Below, piece by piece: positions 32,001-41,834 of a stretch of 64,000 nt of DNA (positions are counted from its first letter, which is position 1; the number at the start of each line of letters is the position of its first letter). The stretch spans positions 4,159,001 through 4,223,000 of the forward strand of contig JAUIMM010000566.1 in assembly GCA_031769625.1 (NCBI GenBank), read 5' to 3'. The stretch comes from Taudactylus pleione (lineage: Eukaryota > Chordata > Amphibia > Anura > Myobatrachidae). The position numbers were made by a program, and so were the translations under genes. The notes beneath the pieces are model-generated. The model ran no database searches and had not been told where the DNA came from. It was given only the letters and a program-made list of their open reading frames with translations.

Positions 32001-34236
32001 TACTGCAGACACCCTTCTTGGCAAACTGTCCACAAGTTCCTGGACAACAGCAGGCGGTATGTTTTGCCATTCCGCCTTAAGCACAGTGACACTGAAGAAG
32101 GTTGAGTTGGCCTAGAAGACACCAGTCGCTCCAATTCGTCCCAGAGGTTCTCAGTCTGGTTAAGATCTGGACTCTGAGCTGACCAGTCCATTCGGGTTAC
32201 CAAAGTTTCTGTATACCAGTCCACCGTCGTCTTGGAAAAATGACAGGTTGCATTGTCGTCCTGATAAAAACTTTTGTTGTTTTCTCAGATTTGCAAGTGC
32301 ATCGGCCTCCCTAAATGTTCTTGTCGAAAACGCCACATTAGTGGCCATTTCAAACTCATGTGCAATGGTATGCATTTTGCTTGTGCAGGGGTGTCCAATC
32401 ACTTTTGTCTACACAGTGTATATACGTAGACCTGAAGTTACGACGTCACTGTCCACTGACTGCGTGGGAGTGGTTTTGCAATCATTCTCTCACCGGCTAC
32501 TTTTCTTCCACAGTGCCGAATCCTGCCAAAGACCGTTGCTGGATCCTCCCGCACCCCATCGGACCCCTGCACCCCCGCTGTGGATGCCTCCAGACACCCC
32601 CCGCAACACAAGCCGGACCACCCACGGACGATGCAGGACCCCTTCACCTCTGCAGCAGGACCCCCAGGTATTCGAATTATTGAAAAATCCATTTATCAAA
32701 AATTGGGAGAGAGAGAGGGGGAGGGAGAGTTTGTTTGTGTAGTGCCTGGGTGTTGCTGCGGCACTCAGCAACCCTGCCTGATATATATACACAAACGCCC
32801 ACACACACATATATATCTATATATCTATATATATCTATATATATATATACACATACATACACACACACACAGTATATACACTTAGTCAGGGGTTAACCCA
32901 AGCCACTCCTGGTGGATATATATACGGATCATCCGGAGCCTTGGGTGGAGGCACTATTTCAGCTCTAGACAGTAAAGAACAAGGGTTAAGCCATGGCAGA
33001 AAATATTGATGCCAGTCTTAGATGAAAGATACCATAATGTGGTAGCATTTCTTGAGCAACAGTAACCTAGGAGGTCATCAACTACATTACACACAAGGCA
33101 ACCACTGTATTAGGGTGCAGTTCACTTCTTTATGATGCCTGGTACGTGCTATCAGAACACTGTGGAGACAGTCTGATCACTGATACCTGGTGGCCACCAG
33201 TAGGTGACAACTTTCCCTCACACCCCATAGAGGGGCGCAAGGAAATTGATGATGCTGGGGAACTGTATTCTACAGCAATGTGTGCAGCTGAACAGAGCGT
33301 CCAGACGTGGCAGAGAAATGGATTGCCCCTCTTAACATTAAAGGTCTTTTACACTCTATTTAGTCTCATATATCCAGGTGAATGTTGCTGGTGGCACTCC
33401 ACTATGGAACACTTTACATAGTCCGTCATTACAAGTGGGCAGAGCTTAAAATGCATAACAAAATAAATGTCACAATGGGCATTTACATCCACAACACATG
33501 CCAAGTTGTAACTTTTTTTTTTTCATTTAGATCCCACATAACTCCTACATTGCAGACGCCTTACTGGTGAGATAGCTTACCAACTCGAGCAAAGGATTCT
33601 CGCATACATCTTCAAGGACCATGGTCACCTTTATGGTCTCAGTGTGGCCAACATAGAGGGAAAGGTTCTGCAGGTAAAAAGAGGCTTATACACACACGCA
33701 CCCACTTAAAGCCATATGACGTATACAGAACTATCTTATCTTCTACAGGACATCTGATTTCAGGGCCTTCTATAGAAGCCATATATAGCTTCATCTTCAA
33801 AGACAAATTCAAATGTTTATTAACCACTCACAAATTGTGTTTATAGTCTATTGCTAGATGTGTTATGTTTATGAGCACTTTACTAACTCACTATCTCCTC
33901 CCTTCCCTACAGTTGACTCATTGTCCCCTGACCAACAAAGTAGATGAGAAATTAAGGATGGAGATGAACCGACGCTATGCAAAAATCATGTCGAAGCTGA
34001 AAACACTAAATTACAACCTACGTCTACACCCAGTCTTCTCAGAATACCACATAAATACATATAGGACAAAAGACCATCCCGACAGCAGTGAACTGGCCCC
34101 CTACAGTGACCCAAAGATATTGCGGAAGATGGTGGCCAACACTGTATCTAATGACGCACTGAAGGAAGTCTATGTCCTCCTGAACTGCCTTATTACTTTG
34201 GCCACGGAGGAGGGAAAGCCCATATTGACCTGGTAG
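19823..34236 (+). CDS. Speriolin-family gene (SPATC1/SPATC1L-like), incompletely resolved
   Basis: Speriolin family proteins (SPATC1, SPATC1L) act in germ cells at the centrosome/sperm neck. They have a short N-terminal helical segment, a low-complexity middle and a conserved C-terminal domain. This span holds an N-terminal exon (19823-20003) and two exons with the whole C-terminal domain (33556-33673, 33913-34236), all on the plus strand. The first exon ends in phase 1 and the C-terminal part starts in phase 2, so at least one middle exon is missing from this model. That middle is poorly conserved in the family and could not be placed with certainty. A minus-strand DIRS element lies between. 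That all exons form one gene is inferred from order, strand and matching family regions. Confidence 0.6.
20004..20711 (+). other. Intron-like DNA, no gene
   Basis: No exon or repeat family is recognised apart from poly-A and short T runs. Confidence 0.4.
20712..21195. mobile_element. 3-bp-TSD MITE, string-of-hairpins subtype
   Basis: Ends gggcctgattcagac and ctctgaatcagggcc; flanks aca (20709-20711, 21196-21198). Hairpins include gacatcacacatgatgtc, cttgcgatggacgag with ttcgtcgcaag, gatggtcgtgaccatc and agctgtgggtggtcaccc with cacagct. Confidence 0.88.
21246..21510 (-). mobile_element. Tc1 fragment, same family as 2026-3677
   Basis: After a TA, cagtcaggtgcataaatat begins the right terminal repeat in reverse. 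The match continues through the post-transposase sequence and stops near the transposase stop codon. The rest of the element is missing. Confidence 0.88.
21511..22151. other. No gene; unclassified DNA
   Basis: AT-rich sequence without long frames. The break with the Tc1 fragment is abrupt (gtaaccccccttttt). Confidence 0.4.
22152..22345. mobile_element. Foldback MITE (CCAATCAG type)
   Basis: A near-perfect palindrome of about 190 bp: gtgctccagccaatcagctc pairs with gagctgattggctggagcac, and gagttttatcaccaaaatg with cattttggtgataaaac. Confidence 0.85.
22366..23044. other. Left part of a repeat split by the DIRS element
   Basis: cagtggcgtaaattcatcc resembles a hAT end (compare 5133). The word aaggtctgcgcctgacaaacc is repeated inverted as ggtttatcaggcgcagacctt at about 28915-28937, beyond the DIRS element. 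The two flanks are therefore probably halves of one older element. Confidence 0.45.
23395..23515 (-). repeat. DIRS internal complementary region
   Basis: The end sequences meet here: tatctcatattttctacttc joins the right-end and left-end motifs that are apart at the element's two termini. This lets the circular intermediate form. Confidence 0.85.
23517..24530 (-). pseudogene. DIRS tyrosine recombinase, broken
   Basis: Minus-strand frames match the recombinase of the intact copy. The N-terminal SAM-like half ([20 protein letters not shown]) is open. A 2-bp insertion near 24072-24085 then gives TAG right after the LTAKTVILLA segment, before the first catalytic Arg. Another shift near 23720-23850 splits the C-terminal part, which still shows [10 protein letters not shown] with the nucleophilic Tyr. 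Not functional as it stands. Confidence 0.88.
24509..26287 (-). pseudogene. DIRS reverse transcriptase/RNase H, catalytic motif deleted
   Basis: A 592-codon open frame contains RT motifs ([26 protein letters not shown]), RNase H ([31 protein letters not shown]) and the conserved [12 protein letters not shown] region of DIRS proteins. Compared with the intact copy, about 49 residues are missing in frame between MAASL and [10 protein letters not shown] (near 25655-25665). The lost block includes the YLDD active site, so the frame is open but the polymerase must be dead. Confidence 0.9.
26268..27731 (-). pseudogene. DIRS gag-like protein, broken
   Basis: It starts ATGTCTGAGAGTGAC and has the CTTC...CRPC cysteine pairs of the intact copy. 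A ~20-bp tandem duplication (tcctcataaggagcgga twice, 27275-27310) shifts the frame, and TGA replaces AGA near 27000. It is split into at least three pieces. Confidence 0.85.
28800..29100. other. Right part of the repeat split by the DIRS element
   Basis: Contains the inverted match to 22.45 kb noted there. ctcaattactcgcgggagaag and tcccgcaggtaattgg form a short inverted pair. Confidence 0.4.
29101..30754. other. No gene; MITE fragment at 29.1-29.2 kb
   Basis: tatggtgtgtacccagct near 29190 is one end of the TTAA-type family. The remainder has no recognisable gene or repeat; overlapping open frames at 29.5-29.9 kb on both strands lack any domain. Confidence 0.4.
30755..31077. mobile_element. 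MITE made of five consecutive hairpins
   Basis: Terminal repeats gggtatccacta and tagtggataccc enclose five back-to-back stem-loops: 30769-30830, 30853-30897, 30915-30953, 30967-31002 and 31003-31066. Stems are 16 to 28 bp with at most a few mismatches. There is no coding sequence and no established TSD. Confidence 0.85.
31087..31740. mobile_element. CCAATCAG-type foldback MITE split by another MITE
   Basis: gataaagtaccaacccatcagc and ttggttggtaatgt plus tatctctctccaag are the two arms. The right arm is interrupted by the element at 31186-31714. Confidence 0.7.
31186..31714. mobile_element. 3-bp-TSD MITE, string-of-hairpins subtype
   Basis: Ends ggccctga and ggattaggccc; flanks tgt (31183-31185, 31715-31717). 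The uninterrupted target is recovered from related foldback MITEs. Hairpins: cttttggctctatcagagcc with aaaag, cactgatatcactagtga with tgtcagtg, ggcgttcccatgggaacgcc, and cgcacgacggagcagcctcc with gtcgtgcg. Confidence 0.85.
31906..32418 (-). mobile_element. Internally deleted Tc1-family element
   Basis: Ends cactatgtagacagaagtga and tcacttttgtctacacagtg are flanked by TA (31904-31905, 32419-32420). Only about 510 bp remain. Confidence 0.85.
32000..32224 (-). pseudogene. Tc1 transposase C-terminal fragment
   Basis: The minus strand reads DWSAQSPDLNQTENLWDELE, the end of the DDE domain with its Glu. The first two Asp are deleted. Confidence 0.85.
32419..33200. other. No certain exon; simple repeat at 32787-32880
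   Basis: A tatc/(TA)n/(CA)n tract lies at 32787-32880. Frames of up to 164 codons at 32.25-32.74 kb have no family resemblance. Confidence 0.4.
33201..33315 (+). CDS. Candidate middle exon of the speriolin-like gene
   Basis: After a ccaccag acceptor the frame reads GDNFPSHPIEGRKEIDD and ends SVQTWQR. Joined in phase to the exon at 33556 it would give a W-x-R-x-L-x-GEIAYQL arrangement like the W-E-R-L-V-GEIAFQL of speriolin. The base pair after the proposed end is aa, not gt, so the splice site is non-consensus. Speculative. Confidence 0.25.
33556..33673 (+). CDS. Speriolin-like gene, penultimate exon
   Basis: Acceptor tacattgcag, donor cag|gtaaaa. It encodes GEIAYQLEQRILAYIF and LYGLSVANIEGKVLQ, the first part of the speriolin C-terminal domain (compare GEIAFQLDRRILAYVF in SPATC1L). 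Starts in phase 2 and ends in phase 0. Confidence 0.82.
33913..34236 (+). CDS. Speriolin-like gene, last exon
   Basis: After the acceptor ccctacag the frame runs 107 codons to TAG at 34234-34236. Landmarks are NKVDEKLRMEMNRRYAKIMS, LNYNLRLHPVFSEYHINTY and the C-terminus LLNCLITLATEEGKPILTW. SPATC1L ends with a closely similar EDGKPLFAW motif. An AATAAA signal follows at 34343-34348. Confidence 0.85.
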   Translation: MTHCPLTNKVDEKLRMEMNRRYAKIMSKLKTLNYNLRLHPVFSEYHINTYRTKDHPDSSELAPYSDPKILRKMVANTVSNDALKEVYVLLNCLITLATEEGKPILTW

Positions 34237-34342
34237 AGGCGCTGTTGCCCCAACTCTCCATAAGGCACCTCATTTCTATCAATTTGCCCCTAGTGCACAA
34301 ATATCATTGTTTGATTTACAGTATATAATTTACAGAATGAAA

Positions 34343-34348
34343 AATAAA
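34343..34348 (+). terminator. Polyadenylation signal of the speriolin-like gene
   Basis: AATAAA, 107 bases after the stop codon. Confidence 0.6.
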
Positions 34349-35700
34349 GGCCATTCTTAAAACATAGTAGACGTTTGTAGTGCCACTTTAAGTGCAAAGA
34401 GGCTGATAAAAATAGGCATACATGACTCTCTAAAAACATACACATAAAAATAGCACATTTCCCCTGATGCAGAACATGAGGTGAGTTCCAGTCAGCAACA
34501 GTATGTGTGGTTTTACACCAAGCACAAATCACAGACACTTCTGGCCATGTGGTAAATCATTTATTTTCATTTGCTTTTAGGCACCAGTTAAACTACAAAA
34601 TCAGCTGAAATACAGCAGAAACAACTCCCCTTGTTGTGTAATCCCCACTCCCCACCCTCCCAAGAGCACAATGTATGCCCGAGCAAAAAAAATAATGCAC
34701 TAATGTCAACGGAGCATTCGCAACCAACCAATCACAAGTTACTGTTATCAGCATCATCTGCCTCTAACCACCGGTACATGGGTTTTCTCCGAGATCTCCT
34801 GTGGTGATATACCCCGGTTACTAAATGTGAGCTATTCAGGTGGAAACATATGAATATTAGGAGAAAATGTTCCATAAATAAATCTTACATTTCTCTAGTT
34901 TATTAATAGTCAACAGCAGCAGTCCTTGCAAATGCTACACACAGTATGGTGTCCGGCAGACTAGGATGAACACAAATAAGTGCCACCCTCCTGGTACACT
35001 GTTTTAATCAGCAACAACTGCTGACAGGCATAACTTGGGGCAAATGTATTAAACATACATTGTACTCCGCGATAATGCTGCTCCGGTTTCTTCTGTTTTT
35101 TTGTTGCAAAGCAGCAGCTGCTGGTATATACCAATGTGCCACCGTTGTAAGCAGGTGCCCCGGCAGCACTGCTTTACATAAGAATGAAATGGTGTGTGTG
35201 TCCCTCTATTACCCCTACCATATAACATGAGAGATGGGGGTACTCTCTTCCAAATGGTGTGCCCACATAAAGGTTATTGTCTAGTGATCACACTGATCAC
35301 CAGACAGTAACCCGCGGCACTACAGAAAAATAATGTAGTCCAGGCATGAGGGAAACTCTTCCGCAACCTGACTACAAATTGAAATAATTGTGTCACCCAC
35401 TTTAGAAAAAGGATGATACTCTATTTCAAATGTTGGGGCCCCTTAGCACTTTTATCTGGTGATCACTTGTGATGTTACCCCATACTACAGAAAACGTGTT
35501 TTCCATATTTGGGGGCAGTGCACTTCATGCCCTATCACCCCCATAGTGACGGTTGCAACCGGTGTGCACCCATATTTGAGTCCACAATTTCAAAATATGT
35601 GACCCACTAGTATCTAATGTCTTATCATCGGTGAAAGGTGATAACCAGACACGAGCTAAAGTCTATATCCACACCCCCCAAAAAAAGTGGTTCCTCATTT
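34349..35700. other. Intergenic DNA, no gene recognised
   Basis: No family resemblance or long frame on either strand. Confidence 0.45.
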
Positions 35701-35871
35701 AGGGGGAGATGCATTAATCCTTGGAGTGAGATAAAGTGGTTGGAGATAAAATACCAACCAATCAGCTCCTAACTGTCATTATACAGGCTGTTTAAAAAAA
35801 TGACAGGAGCTGACTGGTTGGTATTTTATCTCTCTCCACATTCCCTCCAAGGCTTAGCACATGTACCCCTA
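35701..35871. mobile_element. Foldback MITE (CCAATCAG type)
   Basis: agggggagatgcattaatcc pairs with ggcttagcacatgtacccct; ataccaaccaatcagctcc pairs with ggagctgactggttggtat. Confidence 0.85.
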
Positions 35872-36152
35872 TGCGTTAAGTTGTTTAGGTTATAAAAGGT
35901 TGGGCCTTTTTGGCCTACCATACTCTCCGTACATATGGAGACAGCAAATTAAAAAAAAATTGGGGTCAGAACCTACATATAGAATCCTACTTTTTACTGT
36001 TTCGGTAAGGTGGGTTACTAGCGAAACAAGAATCACAACTTATTTATTTGTGGCGTTTATAATTCTTATAATAATGCTTTAGGTTCCCTTTCTTTAAATT
36101 TCCATAAAAAAACTCACTGTTTTGGCCATTTGGGTTAGAAAAAAAAACATTT

Positions 36153-36281
36153 TTAAGATGGGCCAGATAAACTGGAGAGTGATAAACCACCAGCCAATCA
36201 GCTCCCAACTGTAACATGACGGTTGGGAGCTGAGTGGCTGGTCATTTATCACTATCCAGAGCTTAGTACATCTGGCCCTTA
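36153..36281. mobile_element. Foldback MITE (CCAATCAG type)
   Basis: taagatgggccagata and tacatctggccctta are the ends; cagccaatcagctcccaac pairs with gttgggagctgagtggctg. Confidence 0.8.
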
Positions 36282-37021
36282 GAATGCATAAAAACACTAA
36301 TGGTATTTTCTGAAAAGACAAAGGTCCCTATTTAACAACGATCCTTAATACCAGCCGAATATTTTGTTTAGTATTGCAGTGACACAAACGAATATATGCC
36401 ACTAGTATTCATTATTACTTCTACCTCCAGCGAGGTCCAGCGACGTCCTCTTCCACGGCGGTGTCCTCCACTCACCTGCTGGCGGCCTATCGTTGCCAGT
36501 GAAGGGCTAAACTGTCTTGCACGTATGCGATGGTCGGTCTGCACATGTGCATGACTGATTAACCTGGCAGGGACCTGGCATTGACTTGGCAGTGCTTGGA
36601 AGGATTTTGCTGAAGCCGGAAGGGCAGCGCTGGGTCCCCATTGCTGGCATTGGGGACCACATCGCTTTCGCCATAGCAATGCAGTGATAAACAGCTTCAT
36701 CGCTAAATTTAGCCCAAAGTCTTATGAAAAAAAAAACAAGGCATGATTTGTGTTAGTACCACATAACAAAAAAACTACTGATAATGATGTTAGAATGTGA
36801 GGAGCAGAAATGTGAATAAATAACCTCAGCACAAGGATGAGAAAACCCTCAGCAGCGAAGGGGTTAATACATCTTGCTATCCTGCGAAAAAGCAGAAAAA
36901 TAGGATTATCACCGCCTGATACATATGCCCAAGTCTCCCTCTTCCTGACATCTGTCATGACATGTCACAATGTTACTCCAGCAGGATAAGGGTATGTGAT
37001 AGAGTGACAGGAGCACTGTAT

Positions 37022-37054
<33 letters not shown>

Positions 37055-37912
37055 CACATACACACATATACACACAACTTTGAAATGAAAAGGGAGCACT
37101 TAAATATATTTATATATAAAAGTAATTCGGATTGGACAGAATGAGGAACAGCTGGGATGTAGGGATAAAATCAGATCATGCATCTCTACTTACGATTTCC
37201 AGGGAATTTAGCAGTGCAAAAATAGATAAAAAGCAAAATTGTATTGACAAAACAGACTCGAGTCTATATCATATTGTAATCATACTTGCCTACTTTTGAA
37301 AACCAGTTTCAGGGAGACTATAAACGATATTAGAATGCGCTGCGCTAAGTGCGACGTGGGGCCTAGGGGGCGTGTCATGCTCTGCCCAAAAGGCATGTCT
37401 AGCTCCACCTATGAGCATATCGAATGCCGCTCAGCGGTGTGTCCTGCAGTGGCTGGTAAAATAAAAGTACTGAGTGGAGCAGGCTGCCACGTGGGGTTTG
37501 TGAATGGGTGACATGTGCAGACAGAAAATATCACTAATTTACATGATAACTGGCATTGCATCCATGCCATTATCAGCCCCAGTATATGTATATGGTTGAC
37601 TTAACCAATATGAGTCCTCTAACAAATTATTTTTAAAGCCTCCACTTTTGGGCAAAAGTGGCAAACTAGATTGGCAAATAGTTTCTTATCTACCGTGAAC
37701 CATATGTTTCTAGGATTAGAAACATATGATGCAGCTAATATTTTAATGTTCCATAAGCATATTTGTGGAATATTCTGACCTGCCTGTTTAATATAAAATT
37801 ATATTTCTAAGTTGTGCCAGTGAAAACATAGGGGTCAGTGCCATCCTACAGACAAACACACACAGGGTTCAGAGCCAGCCTAGAGACACCCAGACACGTG
37901 CCTGTTCACACA
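36282..37912. other. Intergenic DNA with one TA/CA simple repeat
   Basis: The simple repeat lies at 37021-37076. No gene recognised. Confidence 0.45.
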
Positions 37913-37928
37913 CACACACCAGTGCCAG

Positions 37929-37981
<53 letters not shown>

Positions 37982-37990
37982 CAGTGCCAG

Positions 37991-38021
<31 letters not shown>

Positions 38022-38310
38022 ACACACACAGCAGTGCCAGCACACACACACACACACAGCAGTGCCAGCATACACTCACACACACACAGCAGTGCCAGCA
38101 TACACTCACACACAGCAGTGCCAGCATACACACACACACACAGCAGTGCCAGCATACACATACACACAGCAGTGCCAGCATACACTCACACACACACACA
38201 CACAGCAGTGCCAGCATACACACACACACACACACACACACACTCGGGGCAGTGTCAGCATACACACACACTCGGGGCAGTGCCAGCATACATATGGAGC
38301 TGCTGCAGGT
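37913..38310 (+). repeat. CA-rich VNTR with gcagtgccagcatacac units
   Basis: (CA)n blocks of variable length alternate with about a dozen gcagtgccagca spacers; the last two have cggggcagtg(t/c)cagcat. Long frames rich in His/Thr or Cys/Val on either strand are artefacts. Confidence 0.93.
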
Positions 38311-38319
38311 AAAACCTTA

Positions 38320-38993
38320 GACACTAACCCCGGAAACAACAGGCAATCCCCCTCGGCCCTCTCCTCCGAGCTCCCTTCCTCGCCGTCACTCTGTCTGCCA
38401 GCGCTGCTCTCCACTGCCGGGGCAGCAGATCTACCAGTCCGGACAGCTGCTGCCTGACGTGCCACGCTCCACCAGCTTGGCCCCAGGATGGAGAGGCGCT
38501 TGTGCCGCGATCCTTTTCAGGCACTCCCCACCGATCCGCTGGGGAAGTTTTCTTCTGCCCTGTGTCGGTGGGGGAGGGAGACAGAAGCTCCGCTCCCCTC
38601 CAGCCCCTATTAGAAGCCCCGGATCGGATATGATTTTGTGCTGTTGTTGTGAAGCGCAGCGTATACCTCCCTCCTGCAATCACCACCGACAAAGCAGTGC
38701 ACTTACCGGCAGGACAGACTGCAAGCATCCCTGTACAGTCCGGGGGGACCTAGTGATAACTCCGATATTTGCCTGTAGAGACATGTAACAGCGCTTTCAG
38801 GTTTTTGTGTTAAATTCTGACCTTCTCAACATGGCCGCTCACAACATCCATCTATCGTTATGTTTCCGCCCCCCCTCTCTCCTAGTTGAAAGTTCTGATT
38901 GGCTGAGGGCTTGAAGGCTCCTCTCGCCATTGGCTGTACGTTTGTAGCTGCGCTGTGGAAATGGCAAAACGGAAGTAGTGGAGTAGAATGTCA
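38320..38993 (+). promoter_or_regulatory. GC-rich PLPBP promoter region
   Basis: CpG-rich sequence leads into PLPBP. Close to the gene are caacatggccgctc (38827-38840, YY1-like), two CCAAT boxes in reverse (ctgattggctg 38895-38905, gccattggctg 38926-38936) and acggaagt (38969-38976, ETS/GABPA-like). No TATA box is evident. This is typical of a housekeeping promoter. Confidence 0.7.
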
Positions 38994-39083
38994 ATGTGGA
39001 GGAGAGGCATGTCAGAGGAGATAGGGAAAGCTCTCCTGTCCGTGCGGGAAAAACTGGAACATGCTGCGGCCAGGAGACCGAAG
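38994..39083 (+). CDS. PLPBP: PLPBP exon 1
   Basis: Encodes [20 protein letters not shown] through AAARRPK; donor aag|gtaacc, phase 0. An internal ATG at 39009 could serve as a shorter start. Confidence 0.92.
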
Positions 39084-41802
39084 GTAACCTCAGTTGAAAT
39101 CTATGCAATATAGGGACAGTATATCTGTCTACCTGTTTGGTGAGTTCACCTTTGATAACCATCGGTTATTAATCTATCTCTATGATAGTTTCTTGCAAAC
39201 TCAATACCCACTAATACACATTTTTAGATGGGTAAAAAATCTTACTGTTATAGTCCCACCTCAGCTCTCTGCTGCCCATTTTATGTGGTGTGCAGACTTG
39301 GGGGGATGTATCAATTCTTCTAAAGATGACAGGTGCCCAACCAGCTTCAAACTATTCATCTATACAATCTACCTGATAAATGTTGGCTAGGAGCTGATTA
39401 GTTGTAGGGTTGGCCATTGACCACCGGTGGCTAGCCATCCATCGATGGTCTGATGGCAAGTGTTTTGACCATCAGTGGGAGAAGTAAAATATCAGTGGCT
39501 GAGCTCTGATGGTGAGTCTCCCCACGGTGTGCGCATGCGCCCTCTGCGCACAGGCAAACCATTGATGGGTCTTCGCTGATTGTTTAACACCATTGACCAT
39601 TCATGGCCAACCCTAATTGGTTGCTATGAGCAACTTCTCTCAACTTGTATTCTATAGAAGGTCTTTTTTTTTTTTTTTGCAGTAGGTCCTATGGAGATAA
39701 TTTACCAACTAGAAAAAAATAAATAGAGCTATACAATATGCTTTCTTCTGTGGTTTCTCCCTGGCTGGTGCAAAAGACATACCATGGAAGTAGTAATGGT
39801 GAAACTCTTACCATGCATGCGTAATACAGCATGTACTCTCAAAGGTACTGATGTGATCGAAAACAGGCAGTAACAGAAATGGGGCAGCAAAGTGATGAGC
39901 GTTCCTGGCCGGTGACTGGGAGGTGGCCTGAAGTGAACGCAAAAAAAAGTGTTTCATGGGCGTGTTATGGGAGTGTCGCCTAAATGTCAATGAAAGCAGC
40001 TGCGTTGCCAGACAAACAGCCACAGTCACAGAGGCCATAGCCAGACCAAGAAACTGCACCTGCCATAGTGCTGGTGCAAGTGCTGATGGTTTTATGAAAG
40101 AATCATCAGCGATGTTACTGTGTGCAGAGATGCTGAAAGTGGTAGTCTCAGGCCTTGCTCATTCATATGCAGGATATCACACCAGGATAAGGCAGGAACT
40201 AGCATTTGTATATTATCGCTGCTGCAACAGACACGAGAGCGGACGCAACAGTGTCCACCTGTAAATCAGGCCCTTTATGTGGTTTCCAAAAACTTCTATA
40301 GAACGAGGCTAAATTAGGAGTACTTCCTTATTGTGCAGTCTTCACCCATTGCACGAAACCTTGTTTTTTTGTGTTTGCCTGTAAAAGTATGTTATAATCG
40401 ATTGGGGGAAAAGGAGCACAGCTGAGAGGGGAGCAGCGAGTGTGACTCGGGGTGGAGACTGGGGGCTTGATTCAGACCCTCTCGCAAGTGGCCGCTCGCT
40501 CGGAGCGAGCAATGTTTTTCAATCTGCACATGCGTACGCTTCCTATTGCGCGTGCGCGAACTGGTACGAGTGATGGGGAAACTCTCGCTCGCCAAGCATT
40601 GACAGCCCAGCTGAATGAATGACAGGTCAGGCCGTTTGTGGGTGGTAACTGGTGCAGGCCACTGGAAACGGGGGAGTGTTGGTACGAACGCAGGCGTGCC
40701 TGAGAATTTCAACGCCGTTTCAGAGGCGCGCATAATTACCAGCCAGTGTCATAGGACACGTCACTTGCTTGAAATCTACCCTGAAATGCTCGCAGTGCTT
40801 GCGGCAGGATATAGTCAACCTCAAGCGCTGCAATCCCATCCGATGGTGCTTGATGTACCGATGGTTTCTTGCACTTCCTTTAGATGACGTACGCAAGTGG
40901 GCGTATTAAGACAGGCTGGTGGGCGTCTACAAACAAAAAGTGATCGCTCGCCAATGCATAGTGGATGTGCTTATGACTTGCCCTGCGAGAAGCCAGATAG
41001 GAAGAGGCTGCACTAGCTCTGTTTTGGATGTGTTGAGCTTTAGGTTTAGCAGTATTGGGACATCCATATGGAGATAGCAGAGAGGCATTTGGACATATGA
41101 GATGGTATAGAATGGGAGAGGTAGATTTGGGTGTTTTCAGCATAGATATACTACTGGAGGCACAATTTTTGAATTGGTTAACAAAAAGCTGTATGGTGAG
41201 ACAGGCCAGGAGAACATAGCATAGAATGGGGACTCTTAGACATTGCTCAGTGACGGCAGTCTCAGTGGAATGTTGAGGATAGATGACCAGTTGCTTTGGG
41301 TCGAGAATGGAAATAGGTGGTTGTAAACAAACCACACAAGTAGTTTGAAGGCAAAGGTGATGAAAGAAACAGGGTGATGATTGGAGACAGGCTAGAGGAT
41401 CAAACAATGGTTTCTTTAGGCGTAGTGAGATGAGCATGTTTTAAATGAGGATGGAAATACAGACCGGTATCCAATTAGCCCCGATATTATGGCGGGGGCG
41501 AAAAACCTGGATTTTTCGCCAATAATCCCCGACATGTCTATGATCTGAGCATGTATTGCGAAGTGTAGGAGAAGGTTAGTGGGACATATACGGGTTGAGG
41601 ATATATCACGCATACAGCTCTGCTGTATGGGTGTCACCCCCTTGGATGGTGTCACCCGGTGCAGAGATACTGGGTTCTATTCCTACCATGTCCCTATCTG
41701 TGTTAAGCTAGTGTGTTCTCCCCTTGCTTGCGTGGGTTTCCTTCTACAATCTCAAAATGCACTAGTAGGTTAATTGGCTCCAGACCAAGACAGAAAAAAT
41801 AC

Positions 41803-41834
<32 letters not shown>

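Noticed and set aside
33146..33421. 91-codon frame taken whole as an exon
   Set aside because: The second half has no homology and the available donors are in the wrong phase for the next exon. Only the first part was kept, with low confidence.
37838..38465. Long His/Thr-rich and Cys/Val-rich frames of up to 160 codons
   Set aside because: Produced by (CA)n/(GT)n repeats on both strands; not genes.
40880..41437. 185-codon antisense frame in PLPBP intron 1
   Set aside because: No domain, no splice or promoter signals, composition of a degraded repeat.
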